Below are positions 34,901-48,378 of a stretch of DNA of 64,000 nt, in pieces. The first letter of the stretch is position 1, and each line of letters begins with the position of its first letter. The position numbers and the translations under genes are program-made. The stretch is from contig JAYKAV010002793.1 of assembly GCA_035582835.1 (NCBI GenBank), positions 177,666 through 241,665 on the forward strand, written 5' to 3'. A model generated the notes under the pieces. It did not search any database and was not told the origin of the DNA. It saw nothing but the letters and a program-made list of their open reading frames with translations. Source of the stretch: Phoebastria nigripes. Its lineage: Eukaryota > Chordata > Aves > Procellariiformes > Diomedeidae.

Positions 34901-37900
34901 ATCCATGCTTTATTTATCAATGTCTCCAACTTAATAACTGAGCTGTTAGAAGTATATATTTACTGTCCAATTCTAATAAGAAACTGTGGCCTTGCTAAGA
35001 GGTCTTACTAAAGAACTACAAAGATAAAAGAGCACACACAAGTCCGGATTAATGATACATTAGCACAAACTATTACAGAATTTCATACAATAAAAAAATT
35101 GAAACAACTCAAGGGCATTCATAGATACACAGTTGGAGAGTTTAACCCTTTCTTCTCTGATTGCCGTGAACCTTCTCCTGTGGTTGCCCGTGTCCTGCTG
35201 AATCAGGGAATGTTGTGTCTGGGGGGTAGCATGTTTGCTCTTTGTTTAGGAGTGCACACTGCATGTACAATATCTGAGGTTCTACCACAGAGAACAGAAC
35301 CAGGAGCTGTCTTCTCCTTCAAACACATCTCAGATTTTAAAAGCTCATAGCTTAGTAGACACATCTCGGTCAGTGTGGCAACATAAATCTCCACTAGCAC
35401 TATCCCAATAGTTGTCTTGCCTGTAGCAAACTGGTTAGCTATGGTCTAGTAGCAGTCTGAGCTTTTGAGTCCCCACCCTGTGATGGCTACTCATTCCTTT
35501 ATCATTGATGTCCCCTGACAGTGACATTGGAAGATCTGTGCAAGCTTTTTGGTTAGATGGGTGTGCTTCTTCACACAGAAATTCTGTGTGATCATAGTGT
35601 GCTTGCAGAAACAGCATATTCTGCTACCTTATGCCAGCTTTTCCAGCCAAGAAATACCACTTTGCAGTTGCTGCTAGAAAGGGAGAGCAATGGGAATCCA
35701 CATCACTGGAAACTTATCATACATGTTTTTGCTTCCACAGCAGGAAGTCTGACAGTTTGTGGCTGTGACCATGCTGGATGTATTAACATTCCCCTTGACT
35801 TCCATCCCAGAGGCCCTGCAGCAACCGAAAGTTCTCATGCTGCATTCCCAGTTCCTTCATGCTGCTACGACCACTCTAAACTGAGCAGTACAGCTTTGAA
35901 GGGACTCATGACTTGTGACTGGGATTTCAGAGGACAGAGAAGTATCGAGTACAAACTCATTCCTAGAAAGCTTCCACCTTGATAGTGTGCATAGCCGCAC
36001 CTGGGAAATACGACTCCAAACTGGACAGGTTTGACAAGGGCTACAGGATGCAATAGAAACAGGGAGAAAGAAACACCTGGGTTTGGGATTCTTTCAAGTG
36101 AGTTTGTGTTGGGATAGACAAGTTGTTTTTTTTTAAGACCACTATTAATCCCCATTTTGTAATGAGTTGTGCTTGAAGTAGGATTGTTTGAATTAAGATG
36201 TATTCATTCCTGGCCCTTCCCCCACATCTCTGACCCTTAAAGAGGCTGAGTCCTGGAGAGAGTTTTGTGAAAGTATCTTTCCTTTCTAGAGCATCCTAAA
36301 TTTAAATTGGAGGGGAGGCGGTATTATGTAATGGCAACTTTATGAAAGTAAAGTTATTTTTGCATTATAACAACTAGGTATGCTTCTATCCTTTCTGCAG
36401 TGCCAGCATTAGTTGGAGGAATGAAAGACTTGAGATGTGCAAAATTTTCCCCAAGAAAAACATGCACACATATAACAAAAGCAAAAACCAAGAAGATTTA
36501 TATAACTAATTATGTTTTAAAAAATCATTACTGAGCATAACTAAATTTCCTCCTCTATATACATCTCAACCTTTTTACAAATAATTTTGAAGTAGGTTTA
36601 TGTAGGAGTAAAATAAGGTTGCATTTGACTGTATATGCCTATCAGCAGGAAATTATTTCGTTTAACTGACCTACTAATTATCTGCAAAAATTTAACTCCT
36701 GCATTTGAAATACAAATTCCCCAAAGTAATCTTCTGGGGTTTAGGCCAATTATAGACTCATTAGCATTTGTCTTCAGTCTCATAAAATTGAGGCAATAGG
36801 TAAGAAGAAGAAAAAAGTAAGAGACAAAGAAAGCAGTAAAAATAGACAAGTTTCTCAGCCATGTGTTGGACTTTCTCTGTCAAATTATTAATAATTCTCT
36901 GCTTTCTCCTTCCCTTCCTCCCTGTCTCTCTCTTCAGTAAATCTGATAACTGGCTATTATTTCTGTGGGAAGTCTAGTGATGACAGAAATTACTTACAAG
37001 ATCACCTAGACCTCACGCACTAACAGCAAAATGAATGCTATGTAATTACCAATATTTCTAACAGAATTGCTGAAAAATTTTGTAAATTTTCTGATAAAAA
37101 TTGAGAACTTTCCAGTATATATACAACTGAGAGAAGGAGGTGATAAAGGAAACATTTGATAAAAAGAAGAGACTATAAAGAGCTACAAGAAAATCAAAAG
37201 TTTAGCTTAATAGTAGTATTTTAGATCAGTTTTTATCTTACTTTAGTTGTTTTGTCAATTTGCTGCAATCGTGCCTGTTCAGAAGTACTTGTCTTACTTG
37301 CTTAAGCCAACTGACTAGCTGTCTGTAGACAGTATCTGGCAAGAATGATGTTTCAATTCTTCTGACACAGTAGCAAGTGAGATTCCTATTTGTATCTAAG
37401 TAGTAGTTGTACACCCTGGGTTTTTTAAAATTTAAAAATTCAAATTATTATAAATTGATACTATGCAAATACCTAAATTTGAGTTACTTGAAAACTGCAG
37501 ACATTTGTGCTGGTTTCAGCATTTTCATTAAGCAAGAATATTACACAGTGTGCTACACAGGGAGATAGTTTATGAAACGGTATGACACCTAGAATCATAT
37601 AGAAAAGAAATTAAATTTCTATATAATTTATTTTCTAAAGAGGCTTGGTCTACCAAGCCAATTTTTATGTGCTTTCTTTTTTTTTTTTAACTCCTCACTT
37701 CTGTTTTTTCCTGGCTTTATCCATGAATAAACATACACTGATAATTGCAGTATTTGCAAGTAAAATACATTTAAAATATAGGCCTGCTGAAAGAACAGTT
37801 AACTTTAAGGGATTTTTGATGCTCCAAAAATTTTTATTTGTATGGCAGTTCTCTCTATACTTCCATGGTACAAAATCTCATGTTTCTAAGGAGATAATCC

Positions 37901-40900
37901 CCAACAGATTTGCAAAACCAAAACCTGTAGCAGAACCTTATCTTTGCCTCAACCCGGTGTATGAAAAAAAAAAAAAGTAGAACAGAACCACACATAAAAA
38001 AATGAAAATAAAATTCAGTATCTGTGTCACAGAATACTTCAGGTGGCAGCTTAGTATCTGACAACACAGTGTGCAAATAAGTGATTTGCTTTACAAAGGT
38101 CTGCAAAAAAGAGATATACCTCAGCTGAAGTTTGGAAGCTCCCTCCATTTTTATCTTTAAAAACACAATAAGGTTCATATTTTGCTTATGTGCTGGAAGT
38201 AAATACCATTAAAAACATGGTTTTATACCTTTCTCCATTTGGAATCAAAGGTAGAAGGTTTTGTAACATGACTTTTTCACTAACCCTTAAAAAGAAGCAA
38301 AAGTTAGCTATTAATGAGCTTCCAGATGCAGAGTGACTTTAATGCTTCCTGAGTCAGGATCTTTTGAGAGTGATATCAGTATATGATTTTCAACTGTGTT
38401 TCCTCAGATATTGTGTTGACTGAATGATTCACTCTTAAATTGCTCTGCCTGAAAAGTGAGAATGATTCTGCTCTTGTTGGTCTTTTTAAGTCTACCAAAT
38501 TCAAGTCATGACTGACAGAGCCCCTAGGGATGGGTACATACTTATGAACAGATACTTCACACTTATGAACTTATGACAAGAATAAAATAATGCATGGGCA
38601 AATTGCTGTGGACGGACTAAGATCTCCCCTAATCTGAGGCCATTCTTAACTGAAATCAAATTCAGCCATTTAAAGGAAAGAAATGTGTTTCATATCTTTT
38701 GCCTTCCAGACCCAGAAGAATTGAAATACTGTAAAGGAGTAGCTCCTGCTTGTAGGGTTTCTATAAGTGAGCACTTCTCTTTCCTGAACATTCAGGAAAG
38801 TTAATCAGAATGGCAAACCTGGTAAATTCAATGTCATTAACCCCTTATTTGGAAACTTAGGGAGTTAATAAAGATAAGTTAAAACACTTTAATCTTAAAT
38901 CAGTGTCCACACAAAGATTTAGTGCAGATAAAAAATCTATTTTAAATTCACACCCCAGCTTAATTTGGATCGATTTTACTGAATGTCCCTGAACATAGCA
39001 GAGGTGTTATCCTAGTAGAGAACCTGATCTTCTGATATTTTCAGCTTATAGTGACACAAGAGGTTCAGGCAAAAATCTTGATGAATGTTATTTGGACTGA
39101 GATCTGAGTGTAAAGCTTTTGAGGGTCAAACCTTCCTATGCTGTTTGAAAACAAAACAAAACAAAACAAAACAAAACAAAACTTTCTAATGCTGTAAGAG
39201 ATAAATTGAAACCATCTGAACATATAGCCTTTTCTTTTTCTTTCCTTTTTTTTTTTTTTTTTTAAATCAGGATCTGCTTTCTTTTAACCCCATAGAAAAT
39301 GAATAGTGGCCTTTTTGAGAGAGGTCCTGAATGCTTACCACTCACTTGAACTCTATGAGCTACACACCAGAAATGAGACTTTGAGTATTAGGAAGATTTA
39401 CACTCAAGAGATCAACATTTGCAGAAATTTTCCTTTGCATATGGCAATTATTTCAATTAGAAGTAACTGTCCTCATTATGATTTCTTANGTGCATTTTCC
39501 CTCCTTTTGAAAGATGGATATTTCAATCAGATACTGTCATGTAACAACAATAGATATTAAATACTGTTATCACATGGGACACAATCTTTTACTTACTAGC
39601 TTGGGAGCTTGGAGACGTGTAAAGGTAAGCTGCCAACTAATTTGCAGGTATAATGAAAATGGAGGTTTCTTTCCTACTTTTGTAAGTAAGCTGTAATTCA
39701 ATTATTTAAATATATGAATGGGAGACTGAGGTATATGTATATCTATTTCAGGGTGCAATACAGAACACATAATACTAAATTCAGCCGATTTACATGCTTT
39801 AATTGTTACTTTGCATCTTCTGTAATGTATGACTAGATTTCCGCTTATTTTAAGAGAGCAAAAGAGTGATTGTATCCAAATACAAAGGTGATGTTAGAAG
39901 ACACATGGATCAGCAAGAAGATGGAAGGAGAGTAAGGAAGCTGTTCTATCAGCAAGTAGTTTCATATCAGGAAAAAAATATGGGTTATGCCCTTACAAAG
40001 TATGCCTCAGAAATATGAGCTTTAACTATAAGTGCATAAATAAGCATATGATACTTCCATTGAATTCAAGGCACTTCAGGAATGTGGCAGGGTTGGAAAA
40101 GTGCAAGAGAAATGAGAGAAATAAGACTATTGAAGTGTAGCCTTGCAGCATACCTGGTTTTATATATCTCTAAACTTGCATCAAGTTAACAACAGAAAAT
40201 ATAAACAAAGATACTGTCTCTACATTATTAGTGAAAATTAATACATTTGGTCGTTTGATCTTCTTTGGTCAAAAAGAGAAAGCATGGAAATCTTTAAAGA
40301 AAACTCAACCCAATCTACTCAATCCAATCTTTACAAACTGTGTTAAGTTAATGAAAAAGGAAGAGTGACTAATTTAGCAAAATATTCTCCCTTAAGGAAT
40401 ATATTTTGATTTTAATATAAACCAACATAATCATTTACAATTATTAAACAAAAATACTAATTTATCCAAATCCAAATTTATATCGTTACTGCTGAAGTCG
40501 TTTGTGAAGAATCAGAGAAAACTTAATAATGAAACTCTTTGAATCCAGTGAAAAATTCCTAGTGAAATAATTCTTGAAAATAGAAATGCTTCACCTGAAT
40601 CTAAGATGGATTTGAGTCATCATGGTTATGACAGTTGGAGGATGTAAGAATCAGGAATTATTAAGGCTTGAATAAATGATGTTTGCTGATGGNGAGCTTT
40701 TTCAGTTCTGCTATTTATGAACATTTCAACAGAAAACACTTTAGTTTAAAGAGAAGGGTTTGTATTACTTGAGTTTTACTTTACTAGAAGGGTGAAGGTC
40801 TCCAAACATTAAAGTAGTAGATAATAAAAAAGTGCTTTCTGCAACCACAGTAGTGTTCAGAAGTAGCAGTGATCATTATGAATTCATAGTCCCTGTGTTC

Positions 40901-42050
40901 CAAGTGTATGAAATACGAATTTTATGTAGCAGAACCGTATTCATCCGAGTGGTATATAATCAGCTTTACTATCTGTCATAAACTTTGTATGAAATCACAA
41001 TGCTTTTAAAAAAAGTAAAAGAATATATGAGCACTCTGCAAGTTTTCCAAAAACTACTTTTGCATAAAGCTCAGAAAGCTTAGAAGACTTTCCTAGCCTT
41101 GACCACAGAAAGTGTATCAAATATAAGGTGTATTTGGAGACTAAGAGGAAAAGGACAAGAAAGCTTTTGCTTGTTCTTTCCTCTTCCTCTAGATTCAGTA
41201 GGGTTGTATGCATCGGTACAGAACCAGACAGAAGAAATCTGAACCGGTTAATGGTATGTAAATATATTTATGCAATATTTGTTGAATTTATTGCAGCACC
41301 TGAGGCACTGATTGTGTTGAGTGCTCCCATAAATGGCCCAGCATGTAGTCTAGGTTGCATTGCTGCCTGTTCTCCACTGGTCCTCTCCCATTGCCTTGTA
41401 GAAAGCCAGTCCTATTGCACTGTGAAATGTCCACAGGGAGCTCCTTCAGGTGATCACCCTTCGGCTTCTGAGGCTAAAGCTTTGCCCTGGAAAGCAGACC
41501 CACTATTTGATTCCCCTGCACCATACTACTGCCACTACTACAACAAATGAAAGTACATGTTGCAAAGGCACATGGATTCAGCCCAGACAGATTGTTCACA
41601 TTGTCATTTCCCAGAAGAACATGGTAATAAAACAGAAATTTCCCCACACTGGAAACAGAATTTCATATCCTTCAGGTCTACATATGAGAAGACACACTGA
41701 GAATATTTGAGCTAGGGTTAGGGACTGGTAAAGCCTCAGAGCTTTTAGTGGATGATGATGGATGAGTGGAAGATGTAGTGTATGATCTGGATGTGTGAGC
41801 AGAGCAATGACTGATGGGAAAGGGCTCATACTTTGTGCAAAAAGCAGAAATAGAGAACTAATCTCAGCCATGGATTATAATGGGCAGTCCACTGCTATCA
41901 AATCATGCCAGCTGGGTTGTGCATGACATCCTTGGTTTCTAGAACAGCTTACTCCATTTTCTGTGATGATAAGGATTTATGACTCAATGCTTATCCTTTG
42001 GGACATGAAGAGAATAGTTATACCAGCACTCAGGGATACACCAGCACTAA
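31938..42050. other. Long unique AT-rich block
   Basis: About 10 kb without a recognised gene or mobile element. Simple sequences are listed separately (39148-39182) or minor: a T run at 39247-39263, an A run near 37967-37977 and C-rich CCCCCCCACTCCCCCC near 34246-34261. The two longest frames, 35557-35982 (141 codons) and 41128-41550 (140 codons), both +, have no known motif and fit chance. Confidence 0.45.
39148..39182 (+). repeat. (AAAAC)n microsatellite
   Basis: Seven perfect AAAAC units. A T run at 39247-39263 lies about 65 bp further on. Confidence 0.9.
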
Positions 42051-42055
42051 GCCTT

Positions 42056-42635
42056 TGTCCTGGTTTCAGCTGGGATAGAGTTAATTTTCTTTCTAGTTGC
42101 TGGTATAGTGCTGTGTTTTGGGTTTGGTGTGAGAAGAATGTTGATGGCGCATTGATGTTTTAGTTGTTGCTAAGTAGTGCTTACACTAAGTCAAGGACTT
42201 TTCAGCTTCCCATGCTCTGCCAGNTGCACAAGAAGCTGGGAGGGAGCATAGCCGGGACAGCTAACCCAAACTGGCCAACGGGGTATTCCATACCATATGA
42301 TGTCATGCTCAGTACGTAAACTACGAGGAGTGGTTTGGGAAGCAGTGACTGGGGCTCAGGGACTGGCTGGGCATCGGTTGGTGGGTGGTGAGCAATTGCA
42401 TCGTGCATCACTTGCTTTGCATATTCTATAATTATTATTATCATCATTATTATTATTACTACTACTACTACTACTACTATTTTACTTTATTCTAGTTCAA
42501 TTATTAAACTGTTTTTATCTCAACCCACGAGTTTTTTCACTTTTACCCTCCCAATTCTCTCCCCCATCCCACCAGAGGGGGAATGAGCGATCAGCTGTGT
42601 GGAGCTTAGTTGCTGGCAGGGGTTAAACCACGACA
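42056..42635 (+). mobile_element. Solo LTR, copy D (first subfamily, as copy A)
   Basis: A 580-bp LTR from TGTCCTGG to CCACGACA with a perfect 5-bp duplication GCCTT (42051-42055 and 42636-42640). It matches copy A through U3. The CRE box reads TGATGTCA and the TATA region is damaged (GTACGTAAAC), so the promoter is probably dead. A long ATT/ACT microsatellite (about 42426-42482) precedes the ATTAAA signal at 42503-42508. One N at 42223. Confidence 0.94.
42426..42482 (+). repeat. ATT/ACT microsatellite inside LTR copy D
   Basis: ATT, ATC and then seven ACT triplets, longer than the homologous run in copy A. Confidence 0.85.
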
Positions 42636-43421
42636 GCCTTGATACTTGGGTTCCTAAAGCTGTTCATGAGTCATCTCACATTGCAAGGTCATTCTGTTTT
42701 ATGAAAAACTGCCAAAAATAATGCAGCTGTAATTTGCAAAATTGTTCTTGTGAAAGGAATATAATTTTGTTATACTTCTGAGATCTGTCCTCTGCTTTCT
42801 GCAGAAGTGTCTCAACATGACCACTGCCCTGCCTAGGGCCTGCTAACACTTCCTCCTTTTATAGCCTAAGCAAATACACTTCAGTTGCCTCCTCTGTCAA
42901 CAGAGCCTCTGCCATCAACTTACTGTCCACCGTATCCCATCACTTCAGAAACATTAACAAAAGAACATTTTTTTAATTGAAAGAAACATGCAACATGCGT
43001 GCTAGGAGATCATGAAAAGTGCAGGGTAAAACAGTTCTAGGCAGAACTATTCACAAGGTGCTACAACTTACTTACCAACTCTCGTGCTATCCCACTGATG
43101 GTGAGAGAAGCTGCCTTTATAAGTAGAAGAAACCAGCATGTGTCACGGGCTTGAATCCTAGGAGAAGTATGACAGCCCACCCCTTCCCATTTCCTCTGAA
43201 AATTATGATTCTAAATCCTTTACCAAAAAGTTGTGCACAAATTTCTTCTTGCCTCCAAAAGTCCATGTTCTCTAGGAGCAGTAAGGTGGACTGTAATTTT
43301 CCCGACGTCACCAGAAAATAGGCTGGAGTGGCCGTGGCGGAATACATGTAATGTGAAGTAACAATAAATGGGGGTCAAATGGTTACAGAATGTGTAGAAG
43401 TTGCCAGTTTTCCATTTTGCC

Positions 43422-43473
43422 TTTTTTTTTTCTTTTTTTTTTTTTTTTTNTTTTTTTTTTTTTTTTCTTTTTT
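43422..43473 (+). repeat. Poly(T) tract with one N
   Basis: About 50 bases of T with two C interruptions and an N at 43450. On the minus strand it is an A tail, possibly of an unrecognised retroposed sequence. The lysine-rich and phenylalanine-rich frames crossing it are artefacts. Confidence 0.85.
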
Positions 43474-45037
43474 GGAAGTAGCGGAATGTGAGGGAATCTG
43501 GACACAAGTTTGCTTATCAAAGACATCCAGGAACCTGATATTTGGAGCATTAAAGATTAAAATAATGAAATAGGGAAGAAAGGCCTGGAAAATTAGNTTA
43601 TGGAAGGACTGTTTAGACCAGGTGCTAGGAAGCAGGAATAAAAAATCTAAAATGTAACTAAGCCATTCTGGATCAAACTTAGCTACACAATTATTCACAA
43701 ATAAATGTCACCCAGAAAAGGTGTCTTATGATGCCTTTTGCACAGAGATTTGCAAACTGGTCACTTCATTCAGCTAGTCTTAGCCTGCAGCAAGTTGCTT
43801 TTTCATCTGTCTAATGTCTAATCTTCTAGAGGATTATTATTAATAATATTATTTTTAGGATGCATCTGGATTTGTTCCGGACTATGCCTAAAAGTGTCAT
43901 ATAAATTCGAAATTAGCCTTTGTGTTTCAATACCTCCTTTATTATCCTCCATGTATCTTTTGGCCTATCACAGTTGTAAATTGCTAACACTAATCTTTTC
44001 CTTAATTCCCCTCAAACACTATTTCAGTTGCCTGTAAAAGCGAGACTCAACTGCTGTCCTGGAAAAGGACTAACAAGTTTATTACCCCCACTGAATTCAA
44101 ACAATTGGGTCACATGGAAAGGGTCAAGGGGAGGTTTTTCCGCCTTCTTCCTACTTTTTCCTTTAATAGCAATGAAACTCTGCTCCTTTAAAGATTAGAA
44201 TAGTACACAGAGGCAAATCTGGGTCATTTTGTAGATGACACCTGCTGTGTAAATCAGGTGCTGTGAATGTCTCCCTGGAGAGGTTTATTTTGTTGAATAT
44301 GAGAGAGAGTACAAACTTCTAAGTACTCTAGTGTTAGGCACTGTAATACCCACCCCAGTTCATTAAATGCAGAGCAGAACTGAGGAAAGCCTAATGAGAA
44401 TTGTTATAGACATGAAAATACGGTAGCAAACAAAACTAGGATCTTGCTACGAATAGCGACATTTCACTCAGTGGCAGCTTTGACACTTTAGAATTGGAAT
44501 GTTCATCTGCTGCAAAGACATTTTCTGAGTAACAAAACCAATATTTGGTCTTTTTCCATCTGGAAGGGAGTAGCAATTGATTTCTTTACTTTAGCTTATC
44601 TAATTGGATTAGTGCCCTGCAAACGTCATTGGAAATAGTTAACTCTTTCAATCAAAGCTGTGTTAACATACTGGCCAGGGATTCAAAGAGTTTGAGTTTT
44701 CTATAACTTACTTTCTCACTCTCTTCTTCTTCACACGGTACTAAATGAGCACATCTCTCAAACTCTTAAATATTTGTTTGGCTCAGAGGTGATTATAGTC
44801 ATGACAGCAGTTGGAAGTCGTCTGGGATTTGGTACTACTGCCATCTGCCTCGTGTAAAGTAAGAATGGTTTCTGAGATTGTTCACTTACTTGNGGCATAG
44901 CAGCAAGCCAATTCTGGATAAATATTCAGAGAAGGCAGCTAAAATGATATGACTGCATTTCACTCACTGATTTTGAGTGAAGCAACAGGTATTTTTAAGA
45001 AGTAAATAGCAGAATGATGTCCAGATTGTCTGTAGTG

Positions 45038-45075
45038 CTTTTATTGTTTTAAGTGATTTTCCAAAACAATAAAAG
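45038..45075. repeat. Inverted repeat, 13-bp perfect stem
   Basis: CTTTTATTGTTTT (45038-45050) is the exact reverse complement of AAAACAATAAAAG (45063-45075), with a 12-base loop. AT-rich, no known family. Confidence 0.65.
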
Positions 45076-48000
45076 TCTTCTGCTAGACTGGAATGCTGTA
45101 AAAACAAATAATCTCTTCACAATGGTTTGGTTCCAAACTTGCCTGAAAAACTGAAAGCTATTCTGAGTAACAGCTGAAAGTTAATCAACAAACAAATTCA
45201 GTCACCATGTGAATCAAAATGTCAATCTGTATATATCTGAGGATTAATTAGAATATAAGGGATAGAATGACAAGAAGCAAGCACATAGGAATTGTTTACA
45301 ATGTCAGTTGTTGAAAATTAAAAAGAACAGAGTAAGAGATATTTATGATAATCACATCTATCAAAAGATAGTAAGTCAAAAACTTTTTTCTAAAGACTGG
45401 CAGAGGTGAGTGTAGTTTAAGACTTCAGAAAGGTCTGTGCACATCAAAGGTGATATATTCCAGAAAACTAATTGTGATTTTTTTTAGCATTGCTGAGATT
45501 GAGTGATCTTTAAAATCTGAATTTTCATTTTGTCAAATCAGGTAGTCAACTTCATTTAAAAANATAGAAAAAGAACTACTTAATTATTAATACAAATCTA
45601 AAATTTTTGTCTGTTTGGCCATTTATATATTATCTGACACAGTTCACATAAAGTAACAAGACTTACACACTTTATGCAAGAGAGGTCTTGAATACTGCAG
45701 CAGAATATAGTGAATTCTGAAGCTGTTTTAATAGATTTAGGCAGCTGTGTGAAATGCTCATGAAGTCATAGGTAATCCTTCTGAAGCAATTCTAAAAGTG
45801 TTACAAAAATGAAAATATAGAATCATTGCCTTTTATTTGTATAGCAACTAACATCTGGTGGGACTTAGGCTCATACAATGATGTACCTACAAAACTAACT
45901 TGGAAATAAGTGATGTGAATAGCAGAAATTTCTGGTTTCTGTGTGCAGATAGCAGAGAAAAAGGCAGCTGCTAATTCAGTACAAAGTTCCATTTTGGCTT
46001 TGTATCCCCATGTCTCAAGTTTTTAAATTTTATTTGATTTTATTTATTTGATTGTTTGTTTGTTTTATTTTTATTTGCCATTACACAGCTTCTGAGTTGC
46101 ACCAAATTCCTGTCCAGTTCATAAGCCAGATTCCCAGGAGAGTGCTCCTGCATGTCTAGGAGCCTACATGTCAACCCACTAACAGATTTTACCTTGCAGC
46201 ACCCTCAAAGAGTATTTCAGTCCTTTTTGCCCCATTGAAGCAATCTACTTATGCTATGGTCTTCCATGTGAAGATGGAAAATTTTGGCATTCGGGGGATT
46301 AGTCTGGGATTTGGGAAATGAGAATTCAGTTTCTCCCTTCATCCTGTTAACATCTGAAGCAAAGCAGTTGGTCTTCCTGTGACCCAGGGAATTAAAATAA
46401 TCAGCTGGAGACCACACTCTAATCCTTCCATACTTAAATGCCTCAAAGAATGAAGTTATTATATTGTGAGGATAATTCAGCATCAGATAGTAAGCATCTG
46501 ATATTTCAGAAGAATCTGCTGATTGCCTGCAAATTTTTTCCTTCTGTAAGAGAGGGTGCAGACTTCCCTTGTAACCCTTACCTTCTCCTATCCTTCTTCC
46601 TCTGGTGATAATATTAAGGGAAGTGGTTGAGGGAATCCAATGTGAAGAGAAGACAAATGGTGAGCAGAGAAATTAATTTAGAAAAACAGCAAGCGTTTTT
46701 GTTACTTACTGTAAAAATCAATATAGAAAGACAGACAGTTATGAGAAGACATGCTTTGTAACAGACTTCTGTACATTTTGGGGCAAGCTAATGATTCAAA
46801 AATATATACATTACCCATTTTATTGCAGATTTTCTTAAATGATGATCTTTGGGTAGAAGTTGCACACACAAATTTGCAGGTACAAGAAAGAAAGCTTTTC
46901 CAAGAAAACAAGGTGGAAATCATATCCCGGGCTGACTTCTCTCTACAAATGAACTTATTTCTTTGTCTTTAACAGACAAGAAAAAGACACGAAATGCCAC
47001 TTGTGTTTCTGTTGCTTTTGAATCACTTTATGATTGAGAAACTTAACATAGCATGTAACTCCTGTATAATATTTTTGCTCTCTATGTTTCAGATACTATT
47101 CAGGTAATGCCACTTCATTTTTTTTATTTAAAAGCGTGTTACTAGAATTTATGGCAGATTAGATCCTAGTCACAAAAAGTAAATACCTAGGCACCATCAT
47201 CAAATAAGACTGCTGCATTATTCCTGCTGCCATATTAAGGTATTCAGTACTCCAATAAAACTGAAAAGAATGAGAAGTGACCTGACAGAACTGTGCAATA
47301 TAGCTACACATTTTGTGTGTTGCTAAAAGTCGTAAAACTTGGATTCTATCAGCAGTCTAGCAGCCTGTTAGCTATTATCACTATTCTTGTGCGAGTTCAT
47401 TTTTTCTAAATAATGCTTAATTCAGCTGACTGAAAATGAAATCCACAAAACAATATCTCTTATTTTTATTCCCTATGACAGTTCAGCACTTCTATCATTG
47501 GCATTTTCTGTATAGAAAGCTGAGCAATGACTCAAAGTGACATGCAAAATGGAGCGCAACCTGGGACTACACATAGCTGTATTTTTGCCAAGTAGTTATT
47601 TCTGTACCTCATATTAAGTTGACATATTTCACATAGGCCTTTATCAAGTGCTCAATTTGCATATTAAAAATTTGCACATCTAATATAGGTTTCTAGACAA
47701 GCCTGAATATTAAAAAATAAAAAGCCATTTCCTACATGTATTTTTGAAAGCTCTGAATTACCTTAGAAGTTAAAATACAGTAACAACAAAACTGATGTTA
47801 TCCCAGCAAGTTTTCTCACTTAAAGACACTTAAAATTTCAGATCCCTTTCCTCTTCCTGCAGATGATGTATTTGGATCTGTAGAGACTCATCCCCTCGGC
47901 ACATGATCATCAGGTCCAATTTAAATTTGCCAACCTTTGCTGCTCACTTAAGGCCACTCTCAAAGAACATTAGCCAGAGCTATGTGCTTCTGCTACAAGC

Positions 48001-48312
48001 AGTTGGAAATCCCAAACATGCTGTTTCATAAAATCCATCAGAAGCACCAGTTGTACCTGATTAATTCATTCCTGTATTGGCAGTACCCACGTTTAGGAGA
48101 ATGCCACACAGAAACATTTCCAGAGGTTACAAAAGCTCCAATGGCTCTTTGGAAAGCAGGTGGGCTGTTTTGGCATCTTATGCTTTTATATAAAAAGACA
48201 CAAAGAAACATTGCTGTTCAACTACCCATGTTTGTTGAACAAAGTCTAGCTACATGTTTCCACTGGGTCATCTGGGTTCTGGCAGCTTTGACAAGATAAT
48301 GCCTGTTAAACA

Positions 48313-48378
48313 AAGTTTAACAGGGAGGGTCCCACACCTTTTAACAGAGTTAAACAGAGTTTAACAGAGGGTCCCACC
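48313..48378 (+). repeat. Local tandem duplication with GGGTCCCAC motif
   Basis: AGTTTAACAGGGAGGGTCCCAC and a second AGTTTAACAGAGGGTCCCAC lie about 45 bases apart, with extra TTAACAGAG pieces between, indicating a duplication followed by slippage. Confidence 0.7.

Noticed and set aside
35557..35982. 141-codon + strand open frame
   Set aside because: No recognisable domain, no splice or promoter context, and a frame of this length is expected a few times by chance across six frames of 64 kb.
41128..41550. 140-codon + strand open frame with a hydrophobic centre
   Set aside because: Same reasoning: no motif, no signal peptide in the right place, length compatible with chance.
43375..43698. Lysine-rich and phenylalanine-rich frames
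   Set aside because: Produced by the poly(T) tract at 43422-43473, which also contains an N.
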